Below, piece by piece: positions 1 through 9,626 of a stretch of 64,000 nucleotides of DNA. The position numbers and the translations under genes are program-made. The stretch spans positions 1-64,000 of the forward strand of contig NZ_BOOB01000029.1 in NCBI RefSeq assembly GCF_016863015.1, read 5' to 3'. Origin of the DNA: Microbispora amethystogenes (GTDB lineage Bacteria > Actinomycetota > Actinomycetes > Streptosporangiales > Streptosporangiaceae). The notes below the pieces were generated by a model. It was not told the DNA's origin and did not search any database. It saw only the letters and a program-made list of their open reading frames with translations. The stretch's first letter is position 1; every line of letters begins with the position of its first letter.

Positions 1-55
1 AACCGGCGCTACCGCCTTGAGAGGGCGGCGTCCTAGGCCACTAGACGACGGAGCC
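1..55 (-). tRNA. tRNA-Glu (CTC), truncated by window edge
   Basis: Read on the minus strand from 55, the sequence has a GGCTCCG acceptor strand, the D-arm GTCTAGTGGCCTAGGAC and an anticodon stem CCGCC/GGCGG around the loop CTCTCAA, giving anticodon CTC (Glu). The gene runs off the left edge within the T arm. It is nearly identical to the next tRNA in the D and anticodon arms but differs in the variable/T region, so the two look like a tandem pair. Confidence 0.9.
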
Positions 56-68
56 GAGTGCAGTGAAG

Positions 69-141
69 TAGTCCCGAGCGGATTCGAACCGCCGTTACCG
101 CCTTGAGAGGGCGGCGTCCTAGGCCACTAGACGACGGGACC
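69..141 (-). tRNA. tRNA-Glu (CTC)
   Basis: Complete cloverleaf of 73 nt. The acceptor GGTCCCG pairs with CGGGACT (first pair a G-U wobble), the anticodon loop is CTCTCAA (anticodon CTC), and the T arm has loop TTCGAAT with a GGCGG/CCGCT stem. The discriminator is A and CCA is not encoded. It is the second of two tandem tRNA-Glu genes, beside tRNA-Gln. Confidence 0.95.
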
Positions 142-184
142 ATGCACTGCGCTGCTTCCAGCAGAATCCCTTGGGGGGATCCAG

Positions 185-256
185 CTGGGGTACCAGGACT
201 CGAACCTAGACTAACGGAGCCAGAATCCGTCGGGCTGCCAATTACCCCATACCCCA
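185..256 (-). tRNA. tRNA-Gln (CTG)
   Basis: 72 nt. The acceptor TGGGGTA pairs with TACCCCA, with discriminator G. The anticodon stem ACGGA/TCCGT holds the loop TTCTGGC, giving anticodon CTG. The T arm is AGGTTCGAGTCCT-like. The repeated TGGGGTA at the 5' end is typical of actinobacterial tRNA-Gln. It lies immediately upstream of the tRNA-Glu genes on the same strand. Confidence 0.95.
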
Positions 257-440
257 TCTGCTTGCGGGGGCCTCGCGGCTCCCGCTTGCGACTCCGAAAG
301 GATAGCCCAGCTTGCGACCCACTACCAAAACGATTGCGGCGTGCCCCTCGATCTCGTGATCCGATCCTCCCGGGCGAAGGCCCCGGCGCTTCTGTGCGAG
401 GCTGGGACAAACGCCAGCGCCACGTGAGGAGCCGCCCGCC

Positions 441-2423
441 ATGACCTCGGCCGCGAACCCCTTCCTCAGTCCCAGCAACCTGCCGTACGGGCTGCCTCCG
501 TTCGAGGAGATCAGGGAGGAGCACTACGCGCCGGCGTTCGAGCAGGGCATGGCCGAGCACCTCGCGGAGGTCGAGGCGATCGCCGCGAACCCGAAGCCTC
601 CGACGTTCGAGAACACCATCGAGGCGCTGGAGAGGTCGGGCGCGCTGCTCGACCGCGTCTCGGCGGTCTTCTTCAACCAGGCGTCGTCCGACACCACTCC
701 GGGCGTGCAGGAGATCCAGCAGGCCGTCACGCCCAGGCTCGCCCAGCACGCCGACGCGATCCACCTCGACCGGAGGCTGTTCGAGCGCGTCCAGGCGGTC
801 GAGGCGGCCGACGAGGAGCAGCGGTGGCTGCTGAAGCGCTACCTCACCGACTTCACCCGGGCGGGCGCCACGCTGGACGCGCGGGACCAGGACCGGCTCA
901 GGGAGATCAACGAGCGCCTCTCGGCCCTCGGGACCACGTTCCAGCAGAACCTGCTCGCCGACACCAACGAGCGCGCGGTGGTGGTCGAGGACGTCGCCGA
1001 GCTCGACGGGCTCTCGCCGGACGCGATCCAGGCGCTCGCCGACCAGGCCGGGGAGCGTGGCCTGGACGGCAGATATCTGATCTCGCTGGTCCTGCCCACC
1101 GGGCAGCCCGCCCTGGCGGAGCTGACCGACCGGTCCCTGCGCGAGCGGATCCACCGCGCCTCCGCCGGCCGCGGCGCCGGGAACGCCGGCCTCATCAGGG
1201 AGATGGCCGCCCTGCGGCGTGAGCGGGCGCGGCTGCTCGGCTACGAGAACCACGCGGAGTACGTCCTGGCCGACCAGACCGCGGGCACGACGCGGGCCGT
1301 CACCGAGATGCTGGACCGGCTCGTGCCGCCCGCGGTGGCCAACGCCCGCAAGGAGCAGGCGGACCTGGAAGAGATCGCCGGGCACCCGATCGAGCCGTGG
1401 GACTGGGCGTTCTACGCGGAGAAGGTGCGCAAGGCCCGCCACGACATCGACAGCCGCCGGATGCGGCCGTACTTCGAGCTGAACACCGTGCTGGAGAAGG
1501 GCGTCTTCAACGCGGCGACGCGCCTCTACGGCGTCACCTTCCACGAGCGGCCCGACCTGCGGGGCTACCACCCGGAGGTGCGGGTCTTCGAGGTGCGCGA
1601 CGAGGACGGCTCGCCGCTGGGCCTGTTCCTCGGCGACTACCACACCAGGGCGTCCAAGCGGGGCGGGGCGTGGATGAACAGCCTCGTGAAGCAGTCGGGC
1701 CTGGAGGGCACCCGGCCGGTGGTGGTCAACAACCTCAACGTCGTCAGGGGCGAGCCGACCCTGATGACGTTCGACGAGGTCAACACGATGTTCCACGAGT
1801 TCGGGCACGCGCTGCACGGCCTGTTCTCCGACGTGCGCTTCCCCCGGTTCTCCGGTACGGCCGTACCGCGCGACTTCGTGGAGTATCCCTCGCAGGTCAA
1901 CGAGATGTGGGCGACGCATCCGGAGATCCTGGCGGAGTACGCGCGGCACCACGAGACGGGCGAGCCGATGCCGCGCGACCTCGTCGACCGGATGCTGGAG
2001 ACCCAGAAGTTCGGCCAGGGCTTCGCGACGCTGGAGTATCTCGCCGCGACCCTGCTCGACTGGGCCTGGCACACGGCGTACGACGGCGACGAGGATGTGG
2101 AGGAGTTCGAGCGGCGGGCGCTCAGGGACGCCGGGGTGGACCTGCCCGCCGTCCCGCCGAGGTACCGCAGCGCGTATTTCGCCCACATCTGGGCGGGCGG
2201 CTACAGCGCCGGCTACTACTCCTACATCTGGAGCGAGGTGCTCGACGCCGACACGGTCGAGTGGTTCGGCGAGAACGGCGGGCTGCGCCGGGAGAACGGG
2301 GACGCCTTCCGTACGGCCCTGCTCTCCCGGGGCGGCAGCGTGGACTCGATGGAGGCGTTCCGGGCGTTCCGCGGCCGGGACCCCGAGATCACCCCGCTCC
2401 TCGACCGGCGCGGCCTCCGCTGA
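441..2423 (+). CDS. M3 family metallopeptidase (peptidyl-dipeptidase / oligopeptidase)
   Basis: 660 aa, the usual length for the Dcp/oligopeptidase A group. The zinc motif HEFGHALHG starts at residue 452, and the C-terminal half has the expected catalytic-domain features (YFAHIWAGGYSAGYYSY near 575-595). No signal peptide is visible, so it is probably cytosolic and degrades short peptides during protein turnover. The ATG at 441 follows a GAGG-type ribosome site. It ends 12 nt from the end of convergent gltX. Which M3 subfamily (Dcp or OpdA) cannot be decided from motifs. Confidence 0.93.
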   Translation: MTSAANPFLSPSNLPYGLPPFEEIREEHYAPAFEQGMAEHLAEVEAIAANPKPPTFENTIEALERSGALLDRVSAVFFNQASSDTTPGVQEIQQAVTPRLAQHADAIHLDRRLFERVQAVEAADEEQRWLLKRYLTDFTRAGATLDARDQDRLREINERLSALGTTFQQNLLADTNERAVVVEDVAELDGLSPDAIQALADQAGERGLDGRYLISLVLPTGQPALAELTDRSLRERIHRASAGRGAGNAGLIREMAALRRERARLLGYENHAEYVLADQTAGTTRAVTEMLDRLVPPAVANARKEQADLEEIAGHPIEPWDWAFYAEKVRKARHDIDSRRMRPYFELNTVLEKGVFNAATRLYGVTFHERPDLRGYHPEVRVFEVRDEDGSPLGLFLGDYHTRASKRGGAWMNSLVKQSGLEGTRPVVVNNLNVVRGEPTLMTFDEVNTMFHEFGHALHGLFSDVRFPRFSGTAVPRDFVEYPSQVNEMWATHPEILAEYARHHETGEPMPRDLVDRMLETQKFGQGFATLEYLAATLLDWAWHTAYDGDEDVEEFERRALRDAGVDLPAVPPRYRSAYFAHIWAGGYSAGYYSYIWSEVLDADTVEWFGENGGLRRENGDAFRTALLSRGGSVDSMEAFRAFRGRDPEITPLLDRRGLR

Positions 2424-2435
2424 CCCCTCAGGGGA

Positions 2436-3809
2436 TCAGGACGCGCCCTGGAGGCGGGTGAGGGCGGCGCGGAGGCGGTCGAGCGAACGCTCCCGGCCGA
2501 GCACCTCGATCGACTCGAAGAGCGGCAGGCCCACGGTCCGGCCGGTGATCGCCACCCGGACCGGCGCCTGCGCCTTGCCGAGCTTGAGACCGTGGGCGAG
2601 GCCCACCTCCTCCAGCGCGGTCTTGAGCGATTCGGGGTCCCAGCTCACCGTCTCCAGGCGCTCGGCGTACCCGGCGAGGATGGCGTCCGCCCCCGGCTTC
2701 ATGGCCTTGTCCCAGGACGGCTGGTCGAAGACGGGCTCGTCCAGGAACAGGAAGTCGACGTTGGCCGTGACCTCCGACAGCACCGCGACCCGGGTCTGCA
2801 CCAGGTCGGCCACGCGGGCGAACACCGCGCGGTCCCAGGACGGGTCGAGCCACGGCTCGCAGCGGGCGGCGAACACCTCGCGGGGCAGCGCCCGGATGTA
2901 CTCGCCGTTGAAGGCCCGCAGCTTCTTCTCGTCGAAGAACGCCGGAGCCTGGTTCACGTCCTCCAGCCGGAACAGCGGCATCATCTCCGACCACGGCATG
3001 ATCTCGCGGTCGTCGCCGGGCCCCCAGCCGAGCAGCATCAGGTAGTTGACCATCGCCTCGGCGAGGTAGCCCTCGTCGCGGTAGGACTCCAGGGCGACCT
3101 TGTCGCGCCGCTTGGAGAGCTTCTGCCGCTTCTCGTTGACGATCACCGGCACGTGCGCCCAGACCGGCGGCTCGGCGCCGAGGGCCCGCCACAGCAACTG
3201 CTGCTTGGGCGTGTTCGACAGGTGCTCCTCGGCGCGGACCACGTGGTCGATCCGCATCTCCATGTCGTCGACCACGTTGGCGAGGATGAACAGCGGCGAG
3301 CCGTCCCCGCGGACGATGACGAAGTCCTCCATCGCGGCGTTCGGGAACTCCACCCGCCCGCGGACGCTGTCGTCCACGACCGTCACGCCCTCGTCGGGCG
3401 TGCGGAACCGTACGGCGCCCTCGGTCAGGCCGAGGTCGCGGCAGTGCCCGTCGTAGCCCTGGTGCTCGGAGCCGGTCCTGGCCTTCACGTCGTCCCGCGT
3501 GCAGGTGCAGTGGTAGGCCTTGCCGTCCTTGAGCAGCTTCGCGGCCGCCTCACGGTGCTGCTGCTCGTACGCGGACTGGAAGTAGGGCCCCTCGAAGCGG
3601 GGCGAGTCGCCGTTGATGCCGATCCAGGCGAGGGCCGAGATGATGCCCTCGGTCCACTCCGGCCGGTTGCGCGCGGCGTCCGTGTCCTCGATGCGCAGCA
3701 CGAACGTGCCGCCGGACTGCTCGGCGATCGCCCAGTTGAACAGCGCCGAACGAGCGCCACCGACGTGGAACATGCCGGTGGGCGAAGGGGCGAAGCGCAC
3801 CCTAGTCAC
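2436..3809 (-). CDS. gltX: Glutamyl-tRNA synthetase
   Basis: 457 aa. Class I synthetase with [13 protein letters not shown] at residues 8-20 (the HVGG form of the HIGH motif) and KLSKR at 230-234 (KMSKS motif); EDTD follows at 41-44. It charges tRNA-Glu. No GlnRS gene is present here and GatCAB is encoded at 36-41 kb, so it is likely a non-discriminating enzyme that also loads Glu onto tRNA-Gln. This is inferred from family knowledge. Its start overlaps the stop of the upstream FAH gene by 8 nt, indicating co-transcription and coupled translation. Confidence 0.96.
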   Translation of the reverse strand: MTRVRFAPSPTGMFHVGGARSALFNWAIAEQSGGTFVLRIEDTDAARNRPEWTEGIISALAWIGINGDSPRFEGPYFQSAYEQQHREAAAKLLKDGKAYHCTCTRDDVKARTGSEHQGYDGHCRDLGLTEGAVRFRTPDEGVTVVDDSVRGRVEFPNAAMEDFVIVRGDGSPLFILANVVDDMEMRIDHVVRAEEHLSNTPKQQLLWRALGAEPPVWAHVPVIVNEKRQKLSKRRDKVALESYRDEGYLAEAMVNYLMLLGWGPGDDREIMPWSEMMPLFRLEDVNQAPAFFDEKKLRAFNGEYIRALPREVFAARCEPWLDPSWDRAVFARVADLVQTRVAVLSEVTANVDFLFLDEPVFDQPSWDKAMKPGADAILAGYAERLETVSWDPESLKTALEEVGLAHGLKLGKAQAPVRVAITGRTVGLPLFESIEVLGRERSLDRLRAALTRLQGAS

Positions 3810-4572
3810 GTGAGATCACCCGGTTAGTGAGAGTTCCGATTCCTTCGATGGAGACGCCGACCTCGTCGCCGACGGCCATCGGGCCCACCCCGGCGGGGGT
3901 GCCGGTCAGGATGACGTCGCCGGGCAGCAGGGTCATGACCGCGCTCACGTACGCGACGAGCGCGGGGATGTCGTGCAGCAGGAGGGAGGTGCGGGCGCTC
4001 TGCCTGACCTCGCCGTTGAGCGTGGTCGTGATCGCCAGGTCGGCCGGGTCGAGCTCGGTCTCGATCCAGGGGCCGAGCGGGCAGAACGTGTCGAAGCCCT
4101 TGGCCCTGGCCCACTGGCCGTCCCTGGCCTGCAGGTCGCGTGCGGTCACGTCGTTCGCGCAGGTGTACCCGAAGATCACTTCACCGGCCCGCTCGGCCGG
4201 CACGTCGCGGCACAGCCGCCCGATCACCACGGCGAGCTCGCCCTCGAAGTCGACCCGCTCCGACAGCTTCCCCGGGTACGCGATCGCCTCCGACGGCCCG
4301 ATCACGGTCGTGTTGGGCTTGAGGAACACGACCGGCTCGGCCGGGGGCTCGCCGCCCATCTCCCTGGCGTGGTCGGCGTAGTTCTTGCCGATCGCGACGA
4401 TCTTGCTGGGCAGCATGGGGGCCACCAGGCGGACCTCCGCCAGCGGGAACCGCTCACCGGTGAACTCCACCCCGTGGAAGGGGTGCCCGCCGATCCTGGC
4501 GATGACCTGCTCGCCCTCTTCCACCACGCCGAAGGCGACCTGGTCGCCCATCGAGAACCTCGCGATACGCAC
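3802..4572 (-). CDS. Fumarylacetoacetate hydrolase family protein
   Basis: 256 aa. The N-terminal part ends in the [13 protein letters not shown] segment (about 61-73). The FAH core [13 protein letters not shown] (108-120) supplies Glu110 and Glu112, and Asp141 of NDVTARDLQ completes the usual metal-binding triad. Family members cleave or isomerise acylpyruvates and 2-hydroxyhepta-2,4-diene-1,7-dioate-like substrates; the substrate here is unknown. The gene is first in a two-gene operon with gltX (8-nt overlap), an arrangement I recall as common in actinobacteria. Confidence 0.88.
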   Translation of the reverse strand: MRIARFSMGDQVAFGVVEEGEQVIARIGGHPFHGVEFTGERFPLAEVRLVAPMLPSKIVAIGKNYADHAREMGGEPPAEPVVFLKPNTTVIGPSEAIAYPGKLSERVDFEGELAVVIGRLCRDVPAERAGEVIFGYTCANDVTARDLQARDGQWARAKGFDTFCPLGPWIETELDPADLAITTTLNGEVRQSARTSLLLHDIPALVAYVSAVMTLLPGDVILTGTPAGVGPMAVGDEVGVSIEGIGTLTNRVISRD

Positions 4573-4653
4573 GTCACGAGCCTAGTGGGGTAAGCACCAT
4601 GGGCGTACTTAAGGTGGTCTGGAGTCGATGAAGTCGAGCGTACGGGAGTCGAT

Positions 4654-5055
<402 letters not shown>

Positions 5056-5365
5056 CCCGGCCCCATCAGCGGGTTGGGCCGGGCCCGCGAGCCGGTCGGG
5101 CGTCCAGGAGGATCGGCGGCGATCCGGCCGCCGATGTCGCCGTCGACGGAGCCGGCCGCCGCGCGGCCCGGCTCGCGTCGCGCGAGGGCGCGTCGCCACG
5201 GTGAGCGACGACGCGGCGACGTCGGGGCCATCACCGGGCGGCGGCGGGGCCATTACGGGGTGAAGACCGAGGCCAGTTGTGCAGTTGTGATCAAACTGGC
5301 TTGACCGGATCACAAAAAACCGGACAGCATGGCGCACCCCTGCCCTGATCCCGGAAGGAACCGGC
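5056..5365. other. Intergenic region upstream of the heparinase-like gene
   Basis: 310 nt without a convincing gene. It becomes A/T-richer after 5265 and holds imperfect repeats: the arms GCCAGTT (5272-5278) and AACTGGC (5294-5300) with two CAGTTGTG copies between them, then a run of six A at about 5314-5319. This may be the promoter or operator region of the downstream secreted lyase gene. No regulator can be named. Confidence 0.3.
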
Positions 5366-7042
5366 GTGCCCCGCCGCCTCACCGCCCTCCTCCTGTCGGC
5401 CGTGCTCCCCCTCGGCGCGCTCGCCGCCGCGACGGCCATGCCCGCCGCGGCCCGGGCGCCGCAGCGCACGCCGGAGTGTCAGGGGGACTGGCTGCCCTCC
5501 ACCCCCACCTCCCCCGACGTCATGAACGGCAGGCTGTCCTTCCTCGATCTCCCGGCCGTCACCGTGGGCAAGGACGTCAACTGGCGCATGGACCCGTACC
5601 GGAACCGGTCCTGGCAGATGGTGTTCCAGTCGCTGCGGTGGATGGGCCGGCTCGTGGCCGACTACGAGTCGACGGGCAAGACCGACTACCTCGACCGGGC
5701 CGTCGAGATCGCCAGGGACTGGGTCGCGGACAACCCGTACGGCGGCCGGACGACCGCGAAGTACGCCTGGGCCGAGCATCCCATCGCGCTGCGCGCCCCG
5801 GCCCTGGTGTGCCTGAGCAGGTACGTGAAGGCGGGCTGGCTCACGTCGAGCCTCGCCCTGCACGCGAAGCTGCTGTCGGACCCCAAGCACTACGAGCTCG
5901 GCCACAACCACGGGCTCGACCAGGACATCGGCCTCCTGCGCATCGGCTGCCGCTACGGGAACCCGAAGTGGAAGAACCTCGCGGTGAGCCGGATGGTCAG
6001 GTCGATGACGCTCGACATCGACGGGCAGGGCGCCCTGCGCGAGCAGGCGCCGCGCTACGCGATCTACGTGCACGACCGGCTCAGGGTGGCGGTCGACACG
6101 ATCAAGGACTGCGGGATGAAGGTGCCGGCGGCGCTGGCGAGCCGCTGGGAGAGCCTGCCGCGGCACATCAGCGCCGCGACCCAGCCCAACGGCTACATGG
6201 TGCCGATCGGCGACGGGCCCGCCGACGTCCAGCCCGCCGCGTTCGACCACGCCGACGCCACCGTGCAGGTCTTCGACGCCGGGTACGTCTTCGGCCGTAC
6301 GGCCTGGGGCGACCCCCAGTCGGCCTACTACTCGATCCGGTTCGGGCCGGCCCTGAAGTTCCACGGCCACGAGGACCACATGGGCGTCACCTACTACGCC
6401 CAGGGCCGCTCGATCCTCACCGAGGCGGGCTTCCACTCCTACGAGAACACGCCGTACCGGCGGTGGACGCTGAGCCCGGAGGCCCACAACGTGCCGGTCC
6501 TCGTGGGCCGGAGGTTCCGGGGGCACACCCCCACCACGCTCGTGCGCCGGTCGCTGGACAAGGAGCGGCAGTCGTTCACGTTCACCGACCGGGCGTACGG
6601 CGTGGCGCGCACGCGGTCGGTGCTGGTCAGCCATCACCAGGACGTGATGGCGGTGCTCGACGGCGGCGGCGGCAAGCTGCGCAACCTGTGGCACCTCGCC
6701 CCGAACCTGAAGGTCGTGTCGAACGCGGGCGGCCGGGTGGTGGTCGCCGACGGCGCGTGGAAGGCGTCGATCGTCCAGCTCGCGATGCCGTCGTGCCGGC
6801 CGGTCGGAGGCCAGCGGGTGGTGCGCGGGCGGACCTCGCCCTACCAGGGCTGGATCTCTCCGGCGTACATGCGCAAGGAGCCCGCCGACGTGATCGTCTC
6901 GCCCGTGGCCGGCTCGCTGCTGACCGTGGTGGTGCCCGGGACCGACCGGCCGGATGTCACCTGTTCGGGACGCACGCTGATCGTGCACACTCCGGCCGGT
7001 CCGGTCACGCTGCGCACGAGTTCGTCCGGCACGCTGTCGTAG
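5366..7042 (+). CDS. Secreted heparinase II/III-like polysaccharide lyase
   Basis: 558 aa. A Sec signal peptide covers residues 1-31 (MPRR, then a Leu/Ala-rich core, ending AAARA). The N-terminal helical toroid is typical of the family: WRMDPYRNRSWQMVFQSLRW, then NHGLDQDIGLLRIG near 180-192. The C-terminal beta domain has FHGHEDHMGVTYYA and SPEAHNVPV. The family cleaves uronic-acid-containing polysaccharides by beta-elimination; the substrate here is unknown. The GTG start at 5366 follows a GGAAGG ribosome site. No other lyase genes are adjacent. Confidence 0.82.
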   Translation: MPRRLTALLLSAVLPLGALAAATAMPAAARAPQRTPECQGDWLPSTPTSPDVMNGRLSFLDLPAVTVGKDVNWRMDPYRNRSWQMVFQSLRWMGRLVADYESTGKTDYLDRAVEIARDWVADNPYGGRTTAKYAWAEHPIALRAPALVCLSRYVKAGWLTSSLALHAKLLSDPKHYELGHNHGLDQDIGLLRIGCRYGNPKWKNLAVSRMVRSMTLDIDGQGALREQAPRYAIYVHDRLRVAVDTIKDCGMKVPAALASRWESLPRHISAATQPNGYMVPIGDGPADVQPAAFDHADATVQVFDAGYVFGRTAWGDPQSAYYSIRFGPALKFHGHEDHMGVTYYAQGRSILTEAGFHSYENTPYRRWTLSPEAHNVPVLVGRRFRGHTPTTLVRRSLDKERQSFTFTDRAYGVARTRSVLVSHHQDVMAVLDGGGGKLRNLWHLAPNLKVVSNAGGRVVVADGAWKASIVQLAMPSCRPVGGQRVVRGRTSPYQGWISPAYMRKEPADVIVSPVAGSLLTVVVPGTDRPDVTCSGRTLIVHTPAGPVTLRTSSSGTLS

Positions 7043-7068
7043 CCCTCCCCCCGGGGGCAGGCAGGCGG

Positions 7069-7713
7069 CTACCCGTAGACCGAAGGGGAGCCGGCCGCGA
7101 ACTGCTTGGCCTGGTCCGGCACGTGGCCGAGCTTGCCGACCTCGTTGGCGAGCCCCTCCAGGACCGCGCGCAGCTGCACCTGCGTGACGTCGGCGAACGT
7201 CCGCAGGTAGGCGATCCGGCGCTCCAGCTCCTCGGCCTCCGCGCTCTGAACCCCGTCGCCCGCGCGGTAGGCGCCGACCGCCTGGTTGGCCGCCTCCTCC
7301 GCCTGGCGCTGCGCCTCCGTCAGCATCTCCTCGTACTGCTGGCGGGCCTGGCCGACGATCCGCCGGGCGTAGTCCTCCGCCTCGGCGATCTGGGCGTCGG
7401 CGGTCTGCTGCGCGCGGGAGAGGATGTTGATCGCGTCGACGCTCGGCGTCTGCGACCCGGTGGCCTGCTCGGGGTTGAGGCCGTGCTCCTTGTACCACTG
7501 CTTCATGCGGTCGATGTACGCCCGCAGGTCCGCCTTCTCCTTGTCGCCGGCGGCCATGTCGTCCGCGACCCGGTACAGGAACGCGCGCACCTCGTCCTCG
7601 CTGTAGCCACGGCGCCCGAGGGGGGTGCGCGTGAACTCGTGCTTGCGTACCCGATCCGGGGTGAGAGGCTGGCGCTCACCCGCCGGGCTTCCCCAAGGCA
7701 TATCCGCCGTCAT
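7069..7713 (-). CDS. DivIVA domain-containing protein
   Basis: 214 aa. The N-terminal region has the DivIVA hallmark: TPDRVRKHEFTRTPLGRRGYSEDEVRAFLYRVADDM (about 18-53), the segment that contacts curved membrane. Two coiled-coil stretches follow (INILSRAQQTADAQIAEAEDYAR, and the Glu/Ala-rich region to about 150). It is shorter than the essential tip-growth DivIVA and lacks its Pro/Gln linker, so it is a paralogue. Its ATG overlaps the stop of the flavohaemoglobin-like gene (ATGA), an unexpected coupling to globin genes. Confidence 0.85.
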   Translation of the reverse strand: MTADMPWGSPAGERQPLTPDRVRKHEFTRTPLGRRGYSEDEVRAFLYRVADDMAAGDKEKADLRAYIDRMKQWYKEHGLNPEQATGSQTPSVDAINILSRAQQTADAQIAEAEDYARRIVGQARQQYEEMLTEAQRQAEEAANQAVGAYRAGDGVQSAEAEELERRIAYLRTFADVTQVQLRAVLEGLANEVGKLGHVPDQAKQFAAGSPSVYG

Positions 7714-8831
7714 GACTCCCGACCTCTGTCGCTCGTGAACTCGTCGAAGTGGATCTGCTCGGACGGCACGCCGGCGTCCAGCAGCCGTCCGTTCGTGGCC
7801 TGGACCATCTCCTCCGAGCCGCAGACGAAGACGTGCTGGCCACGCCATCCCTGCAACGCGACGTCCACGGCGTACCCGCGGGTGCCCCGGTAGAACGGGT
7901 CGTGGGAGACGACCGGGACGACGTTGAGCCAGGGGTGCTCGGCCGCCATCTTGCCCAGCGCCTCCAGGTCGTACAAGTCCCTCGACGTACGGGCGCCGAC
8001 GACGAGGTCCACCCTGCGCGACGGGCCCTCGAAGGCGATCTGCTCCACCAGGGCCTTGAGCGGCGCGAGGCCGGTGCCGCCCGCGATCATCAGCAGGTCG
8101 CCCGTGACGTCCGGGGCGAGCGTCAGCCGTTCGCCCACGGCCGCGCCGACGCGCAGGACGTCGCCGCGGCGCGCGCCCATCACCAGCGCGGAGCTGAGCG
8201 CGCCGCCGTCGACCATGCGTACGTGCAGGTCGATGGTGTTGTCCTGGCGCGGGGCGTTGGCGAACGAGTAGAACCGCCAGATGCGCGGCCGCATGGAGTA
8301 GGAGATCGACGCCGACTGCCCCGGGCGGAAGGGGTACTGGTAGTTCAGCCGCGCCCGGATGACGGCGATGCCGAGCGTGCGGGTCTCCTGGCCGATGATC
8401 TCGGCCTCCCACCACGGCGGGGACACCTTCGCCGCCTCGTTGGACGCCTCGACCATCACCTGCGCGACCAGGTTGTAGGCCTGCGTCCAGTCGTGCGCGA
8501 GCGCCGGGGTCCACCGTTCGCCCAGGAAGTGTTCGAGCGTGGCGAGCAGGGCCTGGCCGACGGCGGGGTAGTGCGCGGCGGTCACCGCGAACTTGCGGTG
8601 GTCGCGGCCGAGCTGCTGGAGGAACGGGACGACGTCCTCCACCTGGTCGACGTTGCTGACGACCTGCCCGAGCGCGCCCACGAGCCGGTCGCGCTGACGC
8701 GCCATCGACACGGGGAACATGTCCCGCACGTCCGGATTCATGAGGAAAAGAACGGAGTAGAAGTACAGCGGCACCTGGTCACCCGAACGGGAGACGAGGT
8801 GCCAGCTGTCCTTGAGAGCCTGCGTGTCCAC
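7710..8831 (-). CDS. Flavohaemoglobin-like protein (globin + FAD/NAD reductase)
   Basis: 373 aa. The globin domain (1-135) has FYSVLFLMNP, with Tyr25 at the B10 position, and RDHRKFAVTAAHYPAVG, with proximal His78. A ferredoxin-reductase-type FAD domain follows (RPGQSASISYS, WRFYSFANAP), then an NAD domain (LLMIAGGTGLAPLKALVEQI and HVFVCGSEEMV). Flavohaemoglobins oxidise NO to nitrate. The GTG start abuts the stop of the truncated globin gene (TGAGTG). It ends in an ATGA overlap with the DivIVA gene, so the three genes form a tight operon. Confidence 0.9.
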   Translation of the reverse strand: MDTQALKDSWHLVSRSGDQVPLYFYSVLFLMNPDVRDMFPVSMARQRDRLVGALGQVVSNVDQVEDVVPFLQQLGRDHRKFAVTAAHYPAVGQALLATLEHFLGERWTPALAHDWTQAYNLVAQVMVEASNEAAKVSPPWWEAEIIGQETRTLGIAVIRARLNYQYPFRPGQSASISYSMRPRIWRFYSFANAPRQDNTIDLHVRMVDGGALSSALVMGARRGDVLRVGAAVGERLTLAPDVTGDLLMIAGGTGLAPLKALVEQIAFEGPSRRVDLVVGARTSRDLYDLEALGKMAAEHPWLNVVPVVSHDPFYRGTRGYAVDVALQGWRGQHVFVCGSEEMVQATNGRLLDAGVPSEQIHFDEFTSDRGRES

Positions 8832-9326
8832 TCAGCCGGCCGTTTCCGCCGGCGTATCCGCGGGCCCGGTCACGATGGACGGCTTCACCTTGCCCAGCAC
8901 CAGGCCGACGTCGCGCAGGATGTCCTCGCCGACGCCGCCGGCCTGCAGGACCGCGAACAGGTGCTCGCCCACCTTGTCGTAGTGCTCGGACGTCACGCCC
9001 ATGCCGGCGTGCGCCTCTCCGAGGTCACGGCCCTCGTACGGCTCCGGGCCGCCGAGGACGGAGCACAGCAGCACGACCATGTGCCGCTTCAGCCTGGGCA
9101 TGTCGATGCCGGCGAAGTACGGCTTCAGGTCGTCGTCGGCGAGAACGCGCACGTAGAAGGCGTCGACGACGTCGCGGACGACCGGCGCGCCACCGATCTG
9201 GTCATAGTAAGACGGCGAGGTGATCACAAGACCCTCCCATTCCGGGTGTGCCAGCGAGGGGATGACCGATGTCCGAAAAATGTTCGAACGGATTTCAGTC
9301 ACGTGGCTGGTCATGGTGATGGACAT
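8832..9326 (-). CDS. Group 1 (trHbN-like) truncated haemoglobin
   Basis: 164 aa. The globin core begins at SYYDQIGGAPVVRDVVDAFYVRVLADDDLKPYF (Tyr-Tyr and double Gly typical of trHbN) and continues with DMPRLKRHMVVLLCSVLGGP and the proximal-His helix AHAGMGVTSEHYDKV. An N-terminal extension of about 38 residues precedes it. ATG at 9326 is chosen for the AGGAG nearby; an upstream frame has no ribosome site. First gene of a three-gene operon; with the flavohaemoglobin it points to NO or O2 chemistry. Confidence 0.87.
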   Translation of the reverse strand: MSITMTSHVTEIRSNIFRTSVIPSLAHPEWEGLVITSPSYYDQIGGAPVVRDVVDAFYVRVLADDDLKPYFAGIDMPRLKRHMVVLLCSVLGGPEPYEGRDLGEAHAGMGVTSEHYDKVGEHLFAVLQAGGVGEDILRDVGLVLGKVKPSIVTGPADTPAETAG

Positions 9327-9626
9327 GGCTCGGCTCCTGCGGCGCCCGCCGCTTCCGGGGGACACGATCAGAAGCCGGGCGGGCGCGCGAAAGCACGGGG
9401 TTCGGTGCGCAGATGCTTCTTGCCGTCACCCTCCGTTGAGCCAGAGCATGGACGCTGAGGCTGGAACCGTGGCCGGGATCGCCGATCATGGCGAAGACCG
9501 CCTCAGGAGCTTCGCCTATCTAAGCACTAACTAGACCAAATGTCACTAAAACCACAGACGTTAACTCACGTCCCGTGAGCGTCCGATCGCGATCCGATCA
9601 TCCCGGTTCGTCCGGTGGTGCGGGGA
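9327..9626. promoter_or_regulatory. Intergenic region upstream of the globin operon
   Basis: 300 nt between the end of cimA and the start of the globin gene. Positions 9510-9570 are strikingly A/T-richer than the surroundings (CTAAGCACTAACTAGACC, CACTAAAACCACAGACGTT), as expected for a regulated promoter. I could not match a known NsrR or other NO-responsive operator. Confidence 0.4.

Noticed and set aside
33-2186. 717-residue minus-strand open frame across tRNAs and the M3 peptidase
   Set aside because: It runs through tRNA genes and the peptidase with HEFGH motif; no protein-like motif.
9510-9570. NsrR operator before the globin operon
   Set aside because: No sequence resembling the known NsrR site could be recognised in the A/T-rich stretch.
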